From positions 1 through 64,000 of the forward strand of contig JAIRPF010000165.1 in assembly GCA_031257115.1 (NCBI GenBank): a stretch of DNA of 64,000 nt, in the 5' to 3' direction. The position numbers and the translations under genes were made by a program. This document shows positions 16,776 to 25,027 of this stretch, in pieces (position 1 is the first letter of the stretch; each line of letters starts with the position of its first letter). This DNA is from Accumulibacter sp. Lineage in GTDB: Bacteria > Pseudomonadota > Gammaproteobacteria > Burkholderiales > Rhodocyclaceae. The notes below the pieces were generated by a model. That model did not search any database. It was not told where the DNA came from and worked only from the letters and a program-made list of their open reading frames with translations.

Positions 16776-18200
16776 CTACTCGATGGCAATCGGCCCGAAA
16801 ATCGTCACCCACCACGAGACGCCGGCGAGCACGCTGCCGATGACGCCGGGAATGAGCGGCAGCGGGCGTTCGGCGGGGGGCAGGCCCTGTTCGCCGAGGA
16901 TGCGCCAGCCGAGGTAGATGCTCCACACGAAGCTCACCGAGAACAGCGCGACCTTGGCGATGTCCGGCGCGTTCTCGCCGAACACGTCGAAGGGCGGGAA
17001 GAGCTTGGTGCCCAGGCCGATGACGAGCGATACGAGACACACCGGCGCGTACTGGTAGCCGAGTTCGAGAAAGCGCGAATAGAAAGTGCCGTCGGCTTTC
17101 GCCTCGCCCGCGAGAAAGGACGAGGCGGCGGTCGTCAGGGTGAGCACGACGCAGGTGCCGAGCGCCCAGGCGATCATGTAGCCCGATATGCAGAAGAAAT
17201 CGAGCCAGTTGTAGACTTCGCCGCGTTGCGGATGCGAACTCACGAGCCAGCCCGGCGCGGCCTCGCCGATCCACGTCCAGCCCAGACCCAGCGCCCATTC
17301 GCCGACGGCGAGCCGCAGCGTCTGGTACTGTTCGAGAAAGAGCCACAGAAAGCCGCCGAGCGCGGCGCCGATGCCGATGAAGAAGAACATCACCTCCATG
17401 ATGTTCGGATTATGCTGACGGATTTTTTCGATCTCGACGCCAGGCTTGCGGAATTCGAGTTTCAGTCCGGCGGTCGGCTTGTCCGGGTAGACGCACTTGA
17501 AGCACTCGATGCAGTGGCGCGATTCGTCCTTGCGGTTGATGTTTATCATCGTCGGGCAGACGCCGCGCTCGGTGTAGCGGGCGAGATTGACGACCTTGCG
17601 CTTGGGCGTGAACTGCACGATGCCCATGCGCGAGAAAAGACCGAGCAGCAGGCCGATCGGGCAGGTATGCCGGCACCAGGCGCGCTTGCCGTAATGCGCC
17701 TCGGCGTTGCCGTAGAGAAAGCCGAAAATGATCGCGCAGGCGAGCGTGCCGCCAAAGACGATGGCCATGCCCTCGCGGTGCTCGCGCACGCCGATGGTCT
17801 GGCCGAGCACGGTGATGATGAGAAAGCTGACGTGCGGCGTCCACTCGGAGCGCAGCCACCACGGGATCGACCGTTTCAGGCCGGACTTGCTGGCCCATTC
17901 GGACGCCGCGCCCATCGGGCACATCAGGCCGCACCAGCTGCGCCCGGTGAAGATCACGGAAAGCAGCACCAGCGGAAACCACAGGCCCCACATGATGTAG
18001 TTGGAGAAGAGCGCGAAATTGGTGAGCGGCGTATCGCCGAGGACCGCTTCGTCGGTCGCCAGCGGCAAGAAGAGCAGCGCCATGAAATAGACGAAAAAGG
18101 CGACGTGCAGGTAGCCCAGGCAAGGCCGGACGCGCACGAAGAACGCTTCGATGACGTTGGCGGCGCGCGTCGCGTCGATCATGGCGGAAAGCGGTCTCAT
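16776..18200 (-). CDS. FtrD-like membrane polyferredoxin (4Fe-4S, NapH/NosR-type)
   Basis: The protein is 474 aa from the ATG at 18200. Several transmembrane segments surround cysteine clusters: CGLMCPMG after TM2-3, CRHTCPIG, and CIECFKC followed by VYPDKP. This is the NapH/CcoG/NosR-like redox membrane family. Beside a P19-family protein it most resembles FtrD, the redox partner of the FtrABCD ferrous iron uptake system. That assignment rests on context. The expected permease (FtrC/FTR1) and cupredoxin-like FtrB are absent from this window. Upstream in-frame codons before 18200 come from a composite repeat. Confidence 0.8.
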   Translation of the reverse strand: MRPLSAMIDATRAANVIEAFFVRVRPCLGYLHVAFFVYFMALLFLPLATDEAVLGDTPLTNFALFSNYIMWGLWFPLVLLSVIFTGRSWCGLMCPMGAASEWASKSGLKRSIPWWLRSEWTPHVSFLIITVLGQTIGVREHREGMAIVFGGTLACAIIFGFLYGNAEAHYGKRAWCRHTCPIGLLLGLFSRMGIVQFTPKRKVVNLARYTERGVCPTMININRKDESRHCIECFKCVYPDKPTAGLKLEFRKPGVEIEKIRQHNPNIMEVMFFFIGIGAALGGFLWLFLEQYQTLRLAVGEWALGLGWTWIGEAAPGWLVSSHPQRGEVYNWLDFFCISGYMIAWALGTCVVLTLTTAASSFLAGEAKADGTFYSRFLELGYQYAPVCLVSLVIGLGTKLFPPFDVFGENAPDIAKVALFSVSFVWSIYLGWRILGEQGLPPAERPLPLIPGVIGSVLAGVSWWVTIFGPIAIE

Positions 18201-18849
18201 TGCTGTTTCATTGGCGGACTGGAATGTTTTCGATTTGTGCGATGACGGCTCCACTCCTCCGCCATTCCCGTCATTCCCGCCACTTTCCCCGTCATTCCCG
18301 CGAAAGCGGGAATCCAGTGCGTCGCCTCCGGCCCGAAGGGCCGCGAATTCAGAATGGAAGCACGGGGGGGCCGCCCGCAAAAAGGCGGTCGATGCGGACA
18401 GAATGCCCACGCCCCGTTCAAAACCTCCCTCTTGAGGGAGGTGGCTCGCGGCGGAGCCGCGACTCGGAAGAAGCCGGGCGGTTGAATTTCAGGCGTGAAT
18501 GTTCGATGAACGAACTCGATTCCGGCAATCAGGGGAATGATGGTTTCCTGTTCATCCGTGTTTGAGGGTTCCACCGCCCTATTCCTTCCGCCACGCCCGC
18601 GGCGCGACACCTCCCTCAAGAGAGAGGCTTGGCTTGCGGCGTTTCGCGCCGGAAAGTACGTTCCCGGATTTCCGCTTTCGCGGGAATGACGGGGGGAGCG
18701 GCGGAAATGACGGAAATCGAGGGGCATTGGATTAAAAATCGATTCGGAATTCGGAGAAGGTGGCGGGGCGCCGACCACGCGGCAGCCCCGCCGTGGCTCC
18801 GCCGGGGGGATTGGGATCCCCGGCGGGGCCGGTTGGCCGATTCGTCCGC
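18201..18849. repeat. Composite repeat block between FtrD-like and prepilin genes
   Basis: An element opening with gaatgttttcgatttgtgcgatg (about 18219) carries a dRS3-like palindrome at about 18294-18313. A ggcccgaagggcc hairpin, a cctccctcttgagggaggtggc repeat (near 18424), and a right dRS3-like palindrome (near 18670) follow. It closes around 18725-18745 (ggattaaaaatcgattc). A hairpin-rich stretch, gccccgccg...ccccggcggggcc, then lies near 18785-18830, just downstream of the prepilin stop. No gene is seen. Confidence 0.75.
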
Positions 18850-19833
18850 TTACGTCGCGCGGACGTTGTCGAGTTCGCCGAGTTCCTCGTCCTTCGTGTC
18901 GCCCGCGCCATCGACGATGGCCTGGAAGGCCGCCTGGCCGTTGACGCCGACGCCGGAGACCTTGAACAGCACGATGAAACGGTTGTACTCGTCCGGCTCG
19001 ACGTGACGGTAGACCGGCACGTTGGAGAGCGCGCCGATGATGTCCGGGCGGAACAGCGTCGAATCCGGGCCGACGCCGAAGGCAACCAGACGGTCGTCCA
19101 CGGTCAGCGCGACGCCATCGGGCGTATCGCCGGTCTGGAAGGCGTTGACGCGATTCAGGTTGGCGCCGCCCTTCCAGAACATCAGCGCGTCGCCGCCGGC
19201 CTCGGTGATCGTCGCGTCGTCCGCAAAGCCGCAGCCATTGGCGTCGGGAATGCGGTAGATGTTCTGCGCGGTGACGTCGTTGGTCTTGTCGTTGATATAA
19301 GCCTGTTGCGTAGCCAGCGTATCGCCGCAGGGCGAGCCTGTGTCGACCACGCGCAGGCGCGTGATTCCGGCGCTTTTCAGGGCCTCGGCCTCGGCGGCGG
19401 TCAGCACCGCATTGCCACCAGCGGCACCGCCCTGCTCGATCGATCCCGTCAGGTCTCCCGACAGGATCGCCAAGGGATCGCCTTCGAGGTCCGCGGTGGT
19501 GTTTTGCAGCAGCGAATCCCAGCGATCCGGATAGCGGCCGCTGTTCAACACGCGGAATGTCTGGATGCCCTTGGAGAGTTCATCCATCATCGCCACGTGC
19601 GCGGCGGCGGACGCCTTGCGGTCGGTGTCCTGCAGCATGATCGTGGCGGTACCGGCGATCGCCGCGAGGATGGCGACGACGACGAGCAGTTCGAGCAGCG
19701 TGAAGCCGCCTTCCTTCCGGCGGATTTGCTCGAATTTGCGGCGCAGGCCGCGCCCCTTGACGGCGGAAGCGTCGATGACTTGCAGTTTCGACTTCAGTTC
19801 GGCCCGCGAAAGGGCCATGAGTTTGCTCAACAT
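18850..19833 (-). CDS. Large prepilin-like protein downstream of a Fur box
   Basis: The protein is 327 aa from the ATG at 19833, with taggaac as plausible Shine-Dalgarno. A leader of about 42 residues, longer than usual, precedes GGFTLLELLVVVAILAAIAG. The helix continues into AAHVAMMDELSKGIQTFRVLNSGRYPD, a layout shared with the other prepilins of this locus. The large globular part has VVDTGSPCG and NGCGFADD cysteine pairs that could form a disulfide. It lies about 220 bases downstream of the HemP-like ORF on the same strand and about 450 bases from the Fur box. Co-transcription is possible but unproven. Confidence 0.88.
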   Translation of the reverse strand: MLSKLMALSRAELKSKLQVIDASAVKGRGLRRKFEQIRRKEGGFTLLELLVVVAILAAIAGTATIMLQDTDRKASAAAHVAMMDELSKGIQTFRVLNSGRYPDRWDSLLQNTTADLEGDPLAILSGDLTGSIEQGGAAGGNAVLTAAEAEALKSAGITRLRVVDTGSPCGDTLATQQAYINDKTNDVTAQNIYRIPDANGCGFADDATITEAGGDALMFWKGGANLNRVNAFQTGDTPDGVALTVDDRLVAFGVGPDSTLFRPDIIGALSNVPVYRHVEPDEYNRFIVLFKVSGVGVNGQAAFQAIVDGAGDTKDEELGELDNVRAT

Positions 19834-20050
19834 ATGAAGGTTCCTAGCGAATGGTCTCGGATTCCCGCCCAGGGAACTCCTGCTCCAGGTTTTAACGAAA
19901 ATTCCGGATCGCTCCGGATGTGCTCGCCGCGGCCCCACGCCGCCAGCCTGTAAACCCCATCCGCCAGGCCCGCCCTGGCCGGAAAGTCCGGTGTTGCCTT
20001 GGTATTGCCTCGATGTTGCGTGGCTTCGCCGTTGCCCGCCGCCCGACGCT

Positions 20051-20254
20051 TCAGGCCGCCGCGCAATCGACGACGAAACGGTACTGCTTGCCGCAGTGCA
20101 GGATGATCTCTTTCTGCCCCCGGCGAAGGATGCGCATCTCCACGCGGATTTCGGCGAAACCCGCATGATTGAACGCTTCCAGGTAGAGCGCGGTCAGCTT
20201 GTCCAGCACCTGACTATTGGCCCTGGCCACGCTTGCTTGATCGGCTGCTTCCAC
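20051..20254 (-). CDS. Small HemP-like protein (67 aa) with GTG start
   Basis: The GTG at 20254 has a GGAGG Shine-Dalgarno about 9 bases upstream. The C-terminal half, MRILRRGQKEIILHCGKQYR, resembles the HemP hemin-uptake family pattern (L..G.KE..I.H.G..YRL). The N-terminal ~38 residues (SQVLDKLTALYLEAFNHAGF...) are an extension absent from ordinary ~40-60 aa HemP. The Fur box 35 bases upstream supports an iron-linked role. Both the similarity and the function are inferences: the end lacks the usual basic GKLILTK tail. Confidence 0.55.
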   Translation of the reverse strand: MEAADQASVARANSQVLDKLTALYLEAFNHAGFAEIRVEMRILRRGQKEIILHCGKQYRFVVDCAAA

Positions 20255-20288
20255 CTCGATTTCCCTCCGATGAATCTGAACTATTGCG

Positions 20289-20307
20289 AATGATAATAGT
20301 TATCATT
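20289..20307. promoter_or_regulatory. Fur box (iron-responsive operator)
   Basis: The 19-base sequence aatgataatagttatcatt is a perfect palindrome (8-base arms aatgataa/ttatcatt around tag). It closely follows the 19-bp Fur consensus. It lies 35 bases upstream of the HemP-like GTG on the minus strand and about 125 bases upstream of the NlpC/P60 gene on the plus strand. The minus-strand genes are the likelier targets. Confidence 0.85.
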
Positions 20308-20395
20308 AAAAATTGCAAGAGTTTTTCCAATCGATGGAAAAAATTTTTTCAGCCCCGCCACGGCGTGAAACCGCCGCTGGTCGACGGTCAAAGGG

Positions 20396-20423
20396 TTTAC
20401 AAACGGCCGTTTTTCTTTTAAAT
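20396..20423 (+). promoter_or_regulatory. Candidate sigma-70 promoter for the NlpC/P60 gene
   Basis: TTTACA (20396-20401) and TTAAAT (20418-20423) are separated by 16 bases. The ATG at 20433 is only about 10 bases past the -10 box and has no Shine-Dalgarno, so the transcript might be leaderless if this promoter is real. Confidence 0.35.
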
Positions 20424-20432
20424 TTCGCCCTC

Positions 20433-20945
20433 ATGTCAGGTCATAAAACCATAACGATCCTTTTCTCAACCGTCGCCTTTTTCCTGTGCAGCCCCGGCAT
20501 CGCCCGCCCGGCCGAGCAGGAGCCGTGGTTCAGCCAGGATTCGCCCCTGTTCGAGCGTTACGGTAACGGCGTGCAGGATTTGATCCTCAAGGGCTTGGAA
20601 CTCGTCGGCATCAATTACCGCCGTGGTGGTACCAACCCGGACAGCGGACTGGATTGCAGCGGATTCGTCCAGCTCGTTTTCCGGGACGCGCTGGGCAAGC
20701 TGCTGCCGCGAACGGCCGGCGAACAAAGCAAGGTCGGCGACGTCGTCGACAAGAACGAACTCAAGCCCGGCGACCTGGTTTTCTTCAACACCATGCGCCG
20801 CGCCTTTTCGCACGTCGGCATCTATCTTGGAGACAACCGCTTCCTGCACTCCCCGCGCTCCGGCGGCAAAATCCGGGTTGAGGACATGGGCCGGGGCTAC
20901 TGGGCCAAACGCTACAACGGCGCGCGCCGTATCGTCGAACAGTAA
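20433..20945 (+). CDS. NlpC/P60 (C40) cell-wall peptidase
   Basis: The 170-aa protein has a signal peptide (MSGHKTITILFSTVAFFLCS...) and a C40 domain. The catalytic Cys lies in SGLDCSGFVQLVF, the His in FSHVGIYLGDNRFLHSPRSG, and the third polar residue in the same region. The family hydrolyses D-gamma-glutamyl-diamino acid or related peptide bonds in peptidoglycan. It is a single gene, divergent from the Fur-box side. A hairpin (aaggacgccttggcgtcctttttcg, about 20967-20991) after the stop may act as a terminator. Confidence 0.9.
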   Translation: MSGHKTITILFSTVAFFLCSPGIARPAEQEPWFSQDSPLFERYGNGVQDLILKGLELVGINYRRGGTNPDSGLDCSGFVQLVFRDALGKLLPRTAGEQSKVGDVVDKNELKPGDLVFFNTMRRAFSHVGIYLGDNRFLHSPRSGGKIRVEDMGRGYWAKRYNGARRIVEQ

Positions 20946-20966
20946 CCCGAAACCCCGCGCCGCCGC

Positions 20967-20996
20967 GAAAGGACGCCTTGGCGTCCTTTTTCGTTT
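20967..20996 (+). terminator. Rho-independent terminator after the NlpC/P60 gene
   Basis: The stem aaaggacgcc/ggcgtccttt has a two-base loop region and is followed by a short T-rich run (tttttcg). It sits about 20 bases downstream of the stop codon. Confidence 0.7.
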
Positions 20997-21732
20997 CGTG
21001 GCATTCCCCGCCTTGTCTACACGAAATGCCGCGCCAAGCATTCCTTGAGAGAGGTGTCGCGCCAAAGGCATGACGGAGAAAATCCCACTCCGGCGCGAAG
21101 TGCCGCATCTTTTGTATTTGTAGCCCTTCGGACTGGAGGCTACGAACTGGATTCCCGCTTTCGCGGGAATGACGGGAATTTTCAGGCGCTTGATTCAAAA
21201 ACGCACCAGGCGCGGCAGTGGGAGGAAACCATGATTTTGATCAATTGGCGCGTTTTCGATTCAGGCGATGACCGCACCCTTTCTTCGTCATTCCCGCGAA
21301 AGCGGGAATCCAGTGGGTACATTTCGGCGCGAAGCGCCGCAAGCCAAGCCTCCCTCTCGAGGGAGGTGTCACGCCGAAGGCGTGACGGAGGGAGTGGGGC
21401 GGTCGAATCATCATACGCGGATGAACAGAAAACCATCATCCCCTCGATTGCCGAAATCCAGTCCATTCATCAAATATCCACGCCTGAAATTCAAGCGCCC
21501 GACTCCTTCCGACTCACGGCTTTGCCGCGAGCCACCTCCCTCAAGAGGGATGCTTTGATTGGAGCGCGGGCGTCTTGCCCGCGAAGCGAACGAAGCGGTC
21601 GGGACGCTTGCGCTCCAAGTTTGCGGCACTTCGGACTGAAGGGAACGAACCAGATTCCTGCTTATCAAGGATAATGACGGGAGTTTCTGTATTTTTATTC
21701 AGTAACTTGCGGGCATTCGATTCAAAAACGCG
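20997..21732. repeat. Repeat mosaic between NlpC/P60 and xerC genes
   Basis: Two composite elements lie head to tail. The first spans about 21050-21210. The second runs from gcgcgttttcgattcagg (about 21249) to ttcgattcaaaaacgcgc (about 21717-21733), which touches the xerC stop codon. Inside are dRS3-like palindromes (near 21151-21170 and 21290-21309), cctccctctcgagggaggtgtcacgcc (21349-21375) and a cgggcgtcttgcccg repeat. No gene is seen. Confidence 0.8.
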
Positions 21733-22752
21733 CTAACCCGTTTTCCCAGGTTTTCCCCTGGGTCCGTCGTCCTTGCGCCTGGCGCGCGGATGCGCCGCGT
21801 CGTAGACACGTGCCAGATGCTGGAAATCGAGGTGGGTGTAGACCTGGGTGGACGCGATGCTGGAGTGGCCGAGCATTTCCTGCACCGCGCGCAGGTCGCC
21901 CGACGATTGCAGCAGATGGGAGGCGAACGAATGCCGCAGCATGTGCGGATGGACGCCGACCGGCGATCGTTGCGCCAGCGCGCGTTTTTTCAGTTGCTCC
22001 TCGACGATGCGCGGATGGATGCGCGCGCCGCGCCGGCCGACGAACAGGGCGGCTTCTTCCGGCCTGGCGATCTCGGCGCGCCGCGCCGCCCAGCGCCGGA
22101 TCGCTTCGCACGCTTTTTTGCCCACCGGCACGAGGCGGGTCTTGCCGCGCTTGCCGAGTACGCGGATTTCGCCGTCCGCGAGGTCGGACAGGCACGAAAA
22201 ATCGAGCGACACCAATTCGGCGAGGCGCAGTCCCGATGAGTAAAACAGCTCGAACATGGCTTGGTCGCGCAATTCCATCGCGTCCTCGCCGCCGTCGTGT
22301 TCGAGCAGGTGGATGGCTTCGTCGGGCGACAACGCTTTCGGCAGGAGATGCGGACGCCTGGGCGCCTTGATGCCCTCGGCCGGATTGGCGCCAATCTCGC
22401 CGCGCATCCCCAGCCAGCGGAAAAAACCGCGCCACGCCGAGAGCATCCGCGCCAGCGACCGTCCGCCCAGCCCGGCGGCGTGCAGGCGGATGACGAAACG
22501 GCGGACGTGATCCGTCCGCAGGTCCCGGTAGGTGACGTTCCCCGGCAGTTCGCCGATCAGGCGATCGAGCGCGCGCAGGTCGCGCCGGTAATTGCTGACC
22601 GTGTGCGGCGATTGCCGGCGCTGCCGGGCCAATTCGTCGAGGTAGCGGCCGGCCTGTTCGGACGGGGCCGTGGCAATCGGGTTGTCGTGGTGATCGATGC
22701 GTGTCACGGCGGTCTCCGTGTCATCCCGGTTTCCGGAATGGATGAGCATCAC
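21733..22752 (-). CDS. xerC: Tyrosine recombinase XerC
   Basis: The 339-aa protein has an N-terminal SAM-like core-binding domain (about residues 30-125) and a catalytic domain. The full tyrosine recombinase set is visible: Arg176 (GLRLAEL), Lys204 (GKRGKTR), His270-x-x-Arg273 (HPHMLRH), His296 and nucleophile Tyr305 (TQVYTHLD). With XerD it resolves chromosome dimers at dif. No dif site is visible nearby. XerC rather than XerD is inferred from overall sequence character. A shorter start at a later Met is possible. The stop codon lies in the end of a composite repeat. Confidence 0.9.
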   Translation of the reverse strand: MMLIHSGNRDDTETAVTRIDHHDNPIATAPSEQAGRYLDELARQRRQSPHTVSNYRRDLRALDRLIGELPGNVTYRDLRTDHVRRFVIRLHAAGLGGRSLARMLSAWRGFFRWLGMRGEIGANPAEGIKAPRRPHLLPKALSPDEAIHLLEHDGGEDAMELRDQAMFELFYSSGLRLAELVSLDFSCLSDLADGEIRVLGKRGKTRLVPVGKKACEAIRRWAARRAEIARPEEAALFVGRRGARIHPRIVEEQLKKRALAQRSPVGVHPHMLRHSFASHLLQSSGDLRAVQEMLGHSSIASTQVYTHLDFQHLARVYDAAHPRARRKDDGPRGKPGKTG

Positions 22753-23236
22753 TATACCTCACCCATTCCGGCTGCCGCATATCGCAACGGGTTCGTTTCA
22801 TTTCTGAATTTCCGGGGATGACGGCGATCATGGCGGAATCGGCATTCATCAGCCTCCCTTTTGAGAGAGGTGTCATGCCGAAGGCGTGGCGGAAAAGGTT
22901 TGGCGGTTGGAGATCGGGGAAACAGGCATCGGGAAGCAGACCGTCAAATCACCTCGTCATTCCGGCGCAATCCGGAATCCGGTTCGTTCGTCAAAAATGG
23001 AGCTTGGGCATCCCGCCCGCAAAAAAAAAAGCGAACGAGGCGGGCGGGACGCCCGCGCACCATGTTCCAGGCTGGCCTGCCGCGCCCGATCGCCGGACTC
23101 CTTCCGGCCCGTGGCGTTGCCGCAAGCCACCTCCCTCACGAAGGAGGTTTTGTTTCAGCGCGCTTCGCGCGGAAGAGTAAAGGAATGAACGAAAAGCGCT
23201 CCAGCGGCAACGCGGCCGGACGATCCGCCGGCGCGC
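22753..23236. repeat. Repeat-rich gap between xerC and ftsX
   Basis: Visible are a cctcccttttgagagaggtgtcatgccgaaggcg repeat (22854-22885), a degenerate dRS3-like palindrome (cattccggcgcaatccggaat, about 22958-22978) and gcgggcgggacgcccgcgc (about 23039-23057) with a tcccgcccgc partner. A further cctccctcacgaaggagg copy lies near 23129. No gene is supported. Confidence 0.75.
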
Positions 23237-24136
23237 TCAGTCGATGCGCCGCAAGTGGATGCTTACCGAAATCCGCGCGCCCAGCCAGCCGAGGGCGGCG
23301 CCGAGGCCGACGACGGCGCCGGCTTGCGGCAGCGGAGGGTCGCCGAGGCCGGGCGTGACGCCGTAGAGCGCGAGCAGCTCGCGGACCGGCGCGGCCAGCG
23401 CCCAGCCCGCGCCGGCGATGAGCAGCAGCGCGAACAGCCCGCCCAACGCGCCCTGCAAAGCGCCGAAATACTGAAACGGCCGGCGGATGAAGGCGTCGGT
23501 GGCGCCGATCAACCGAGACACCTCGATCTCGGCGGCCTGGGCCAGGATTTGCAGGCGGATGGTGTTGAAAGTGACCGCCGCCAGCGCGCCGGCGAACAGC
23601 GCGGCGAGCAGACCCACCGCGAGCCGGCCGACGCGCAGGAAGGCGGTGAGCCGCCGGCTCCAGGCCGAATCGAGCTGGACGTGCGCCACGGCGGGCCATT
23701 CCTTGAAGGTTTCCGCCAGTTTTTCCAGCGTTTCCGGCCGGTTGTCGCCGGGTTCCACGACGAAGGCGTCGGGCAGCGGATTCCTCGTCAGGCCGGCGGC
23801 GATGTCGGCCATGCCTTCCATTTCACGGAGGCGTTTCAACGCTTCTTCGCGCGCGACGAAGCGCCATTGGCCCGGATCGGCCTTGCGCAGGCGCGATTCG
23901 ATTTCCTCCGCCTCCTTTTTTCCGGCGTCGGCCGCCATGAACAGGCTGATCTGCTGCGCGCCGGAGACCCTGCCGGCGAAAGCCTGCAAATTGTCGAGCA
24001 GAATCCAGCCGGCGGCGGGCAGCGCCAGCGCGGCGCCGATGACGGTCAGCGACAGCAGCGTGTTCAGCGGCGAGAACGCCAGGCGGCGCATGGCGCTTTT
24101 CAGCGCCGCGAAGTGTTGCGAGAAAAAGACGCTCAT
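23237..24136 (-). CDS. ftsX: Cell division ABC permease FtsX
   Basis: The protein is 299 aa from the ATG at 24136, which overlaps the ftsE stop (ATGA). A cytoplasmic N-terminus is followed by TM1 (about 24-48), the extracellular domain (about 55-165, containing LRKADPGQWRFVAREEAL) and three further TM helices. The ISVSIHLRRID end is typical of FtsX. FtsEX links divisome assembly to activation of peptidoglycan amidases via EnvC/NlpD-type partners, none of which is in this window. Confidence 0.95.
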   Translation of the reverse strand: MSVFFSQHFAALKSAMRRLAFSPLNTLLSLTVIGAALALPAAGWILLDNLQAFAGRVSGAQQISLFMAADAGKKEAEEIESRLRKADPGQWRFVAREEALKRLREMEGMADIAAGLTRNPLPDAFVVEPGDNRPETLEKLAETFKEWPAVAHVQLDSAWSRRLTAFLRVGRLAVGLLAALFAGALAAVTFNTIRLQILAQAAEIEVSRLIGATDAFIRRPFQYFGALQGALGGLFALLLIAGAGWALAAPVRELLALYGVTPGLGDPPLPQAGAVVGLGAALGWLGARISVSIHLRRID

Positions 24137-24795
24137 GCGCCGTCTCCGACCAGGCGGCCGCGTTCCAGGCGCAGCACGCGCGGCGAAAAACGGGCCATCC
24201 ATTGCGGGTCGTGCGTGGCGACGACCAGCGTGACGCCGGCCTGATTGAAGGCCCGAAGGATGTCCAGTATCCGGCTTGCCGATTCGCTGTCCAGGTTGGC
24301 CGCCGGCTCGTCGGCGAGCAGCAGCGACGGGCGGTTGACCACGGCGCGGGCAATCGCCAGGCGTTGCTGTTCGCCACCGGAGAGCGCGATCGGCCGGGCG
24401 CGCTCGCGTTCGAGCAGGCCCACCTTGTCCAGCGCGGCGCGGGCGCGGCGCTGCGCCTCGCGCGGCGGCAGGCCGACGATGGAAAGCGGCAGCAGCACGT
24501 TGTCGAGGACGCTGCGGTCGAACAGCAGCTTCTGATCCTGAAAGACCAGGCCGAACCTGCGGCGCAGATAGGGAATCGCGCCGCGCCGCAGGGCGGCGAG
24601 GTTCTGGCCGTCGATCATGATGCTGCCCGAAGTCGGCTTCTCGATCGCCGCCAGCAGGCGGAACAGCGTGGATTTTCCCGCGCCGGAATGGCCGGTGATG
24701 AACGCCATCTCGCCGTCCCCGATCTCGAAACCGACGTCCTTCAGGGCTTCGATGCCTTGCGGATAACGCTTGGTGACGGCGATGGCGGAAATCAT
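24133..24795 (-). CDS. ftsE: Cell division ATP-binding protein FtsE
   Basis: The 220-aa ABC ATPase has Walker A GHSGAGKS, a Q-loop (VFQDQKLLFDRSVLDNVLLPL, characteristic of FtsE), signature SGGEQQR, Walker B LLLADEPAANLD and the H-loop in VVATHD. It pairs with FtsX, whose start overlaps its stop. ftsY, often upstream, is not present; the gap upstream holds a repeat element. Confidence 0.96.
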   Translation of the reverse strand: MISAIAVTKRYPQGIEALKDVGFEIGDGEMAFITGHSGAGKSTLFRLLAAIEKPTSGSIMIDGQNLAALRRGAIPYLRRRFGLVFQDQKLLFDRSVLDNVLLPLSIVGLPPREAQRRARAALDKVGLLERERARPIALSGGEQQRLAIARAVVNRPSLLLADEPAANLDSESASRILDILRAFNQAGVTLVVATHDPQWMARFSPRVLRLERGRLVGDGA

Positions 24796-25027
24796 GACGA
24801 GGGCTTATCCGGGAGACTGTTCGATCGCGGCGAAAATCTTAAAAACAGTTAACCACGACGGACACGGCGGACACAACGAAAGACATGAGAATGGAGAATT
24901 TTCTGATTTTCACCTGGTTTTGTCTTTCGTCGTGCCCGTTGTGTTCGCCGTGGTCAAAAAAGATTTTCTCCGTGGTTGAGGCAATCAAGCACGGCGGTCT
25001 GGATTCCTGGTGGACATCGGGGCATCG
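24796..25027. repeat. CCACGACGG-type inverted-repeat element
   Basis: Long inverted arms lie at about 24851-24884 (aaccacgacggacacggcgg...) and about 24922-24954 (...gttcgccgtggt), separated by about 37 bases. A shorter ctccgtggttga arm follows near 24970. The 9-bp-unit structure (N-acacggcgg) is visible in the left arm. No gene is present. Confidence 0.85.

Noticed and set aside
21268-21558. Small frames within the 20997-21732 repeat block
   Set aside because: They read through dRS3-like palindromes and cctccctc repeats (typical HSRESGNP-type by-products) and have no support as genes.
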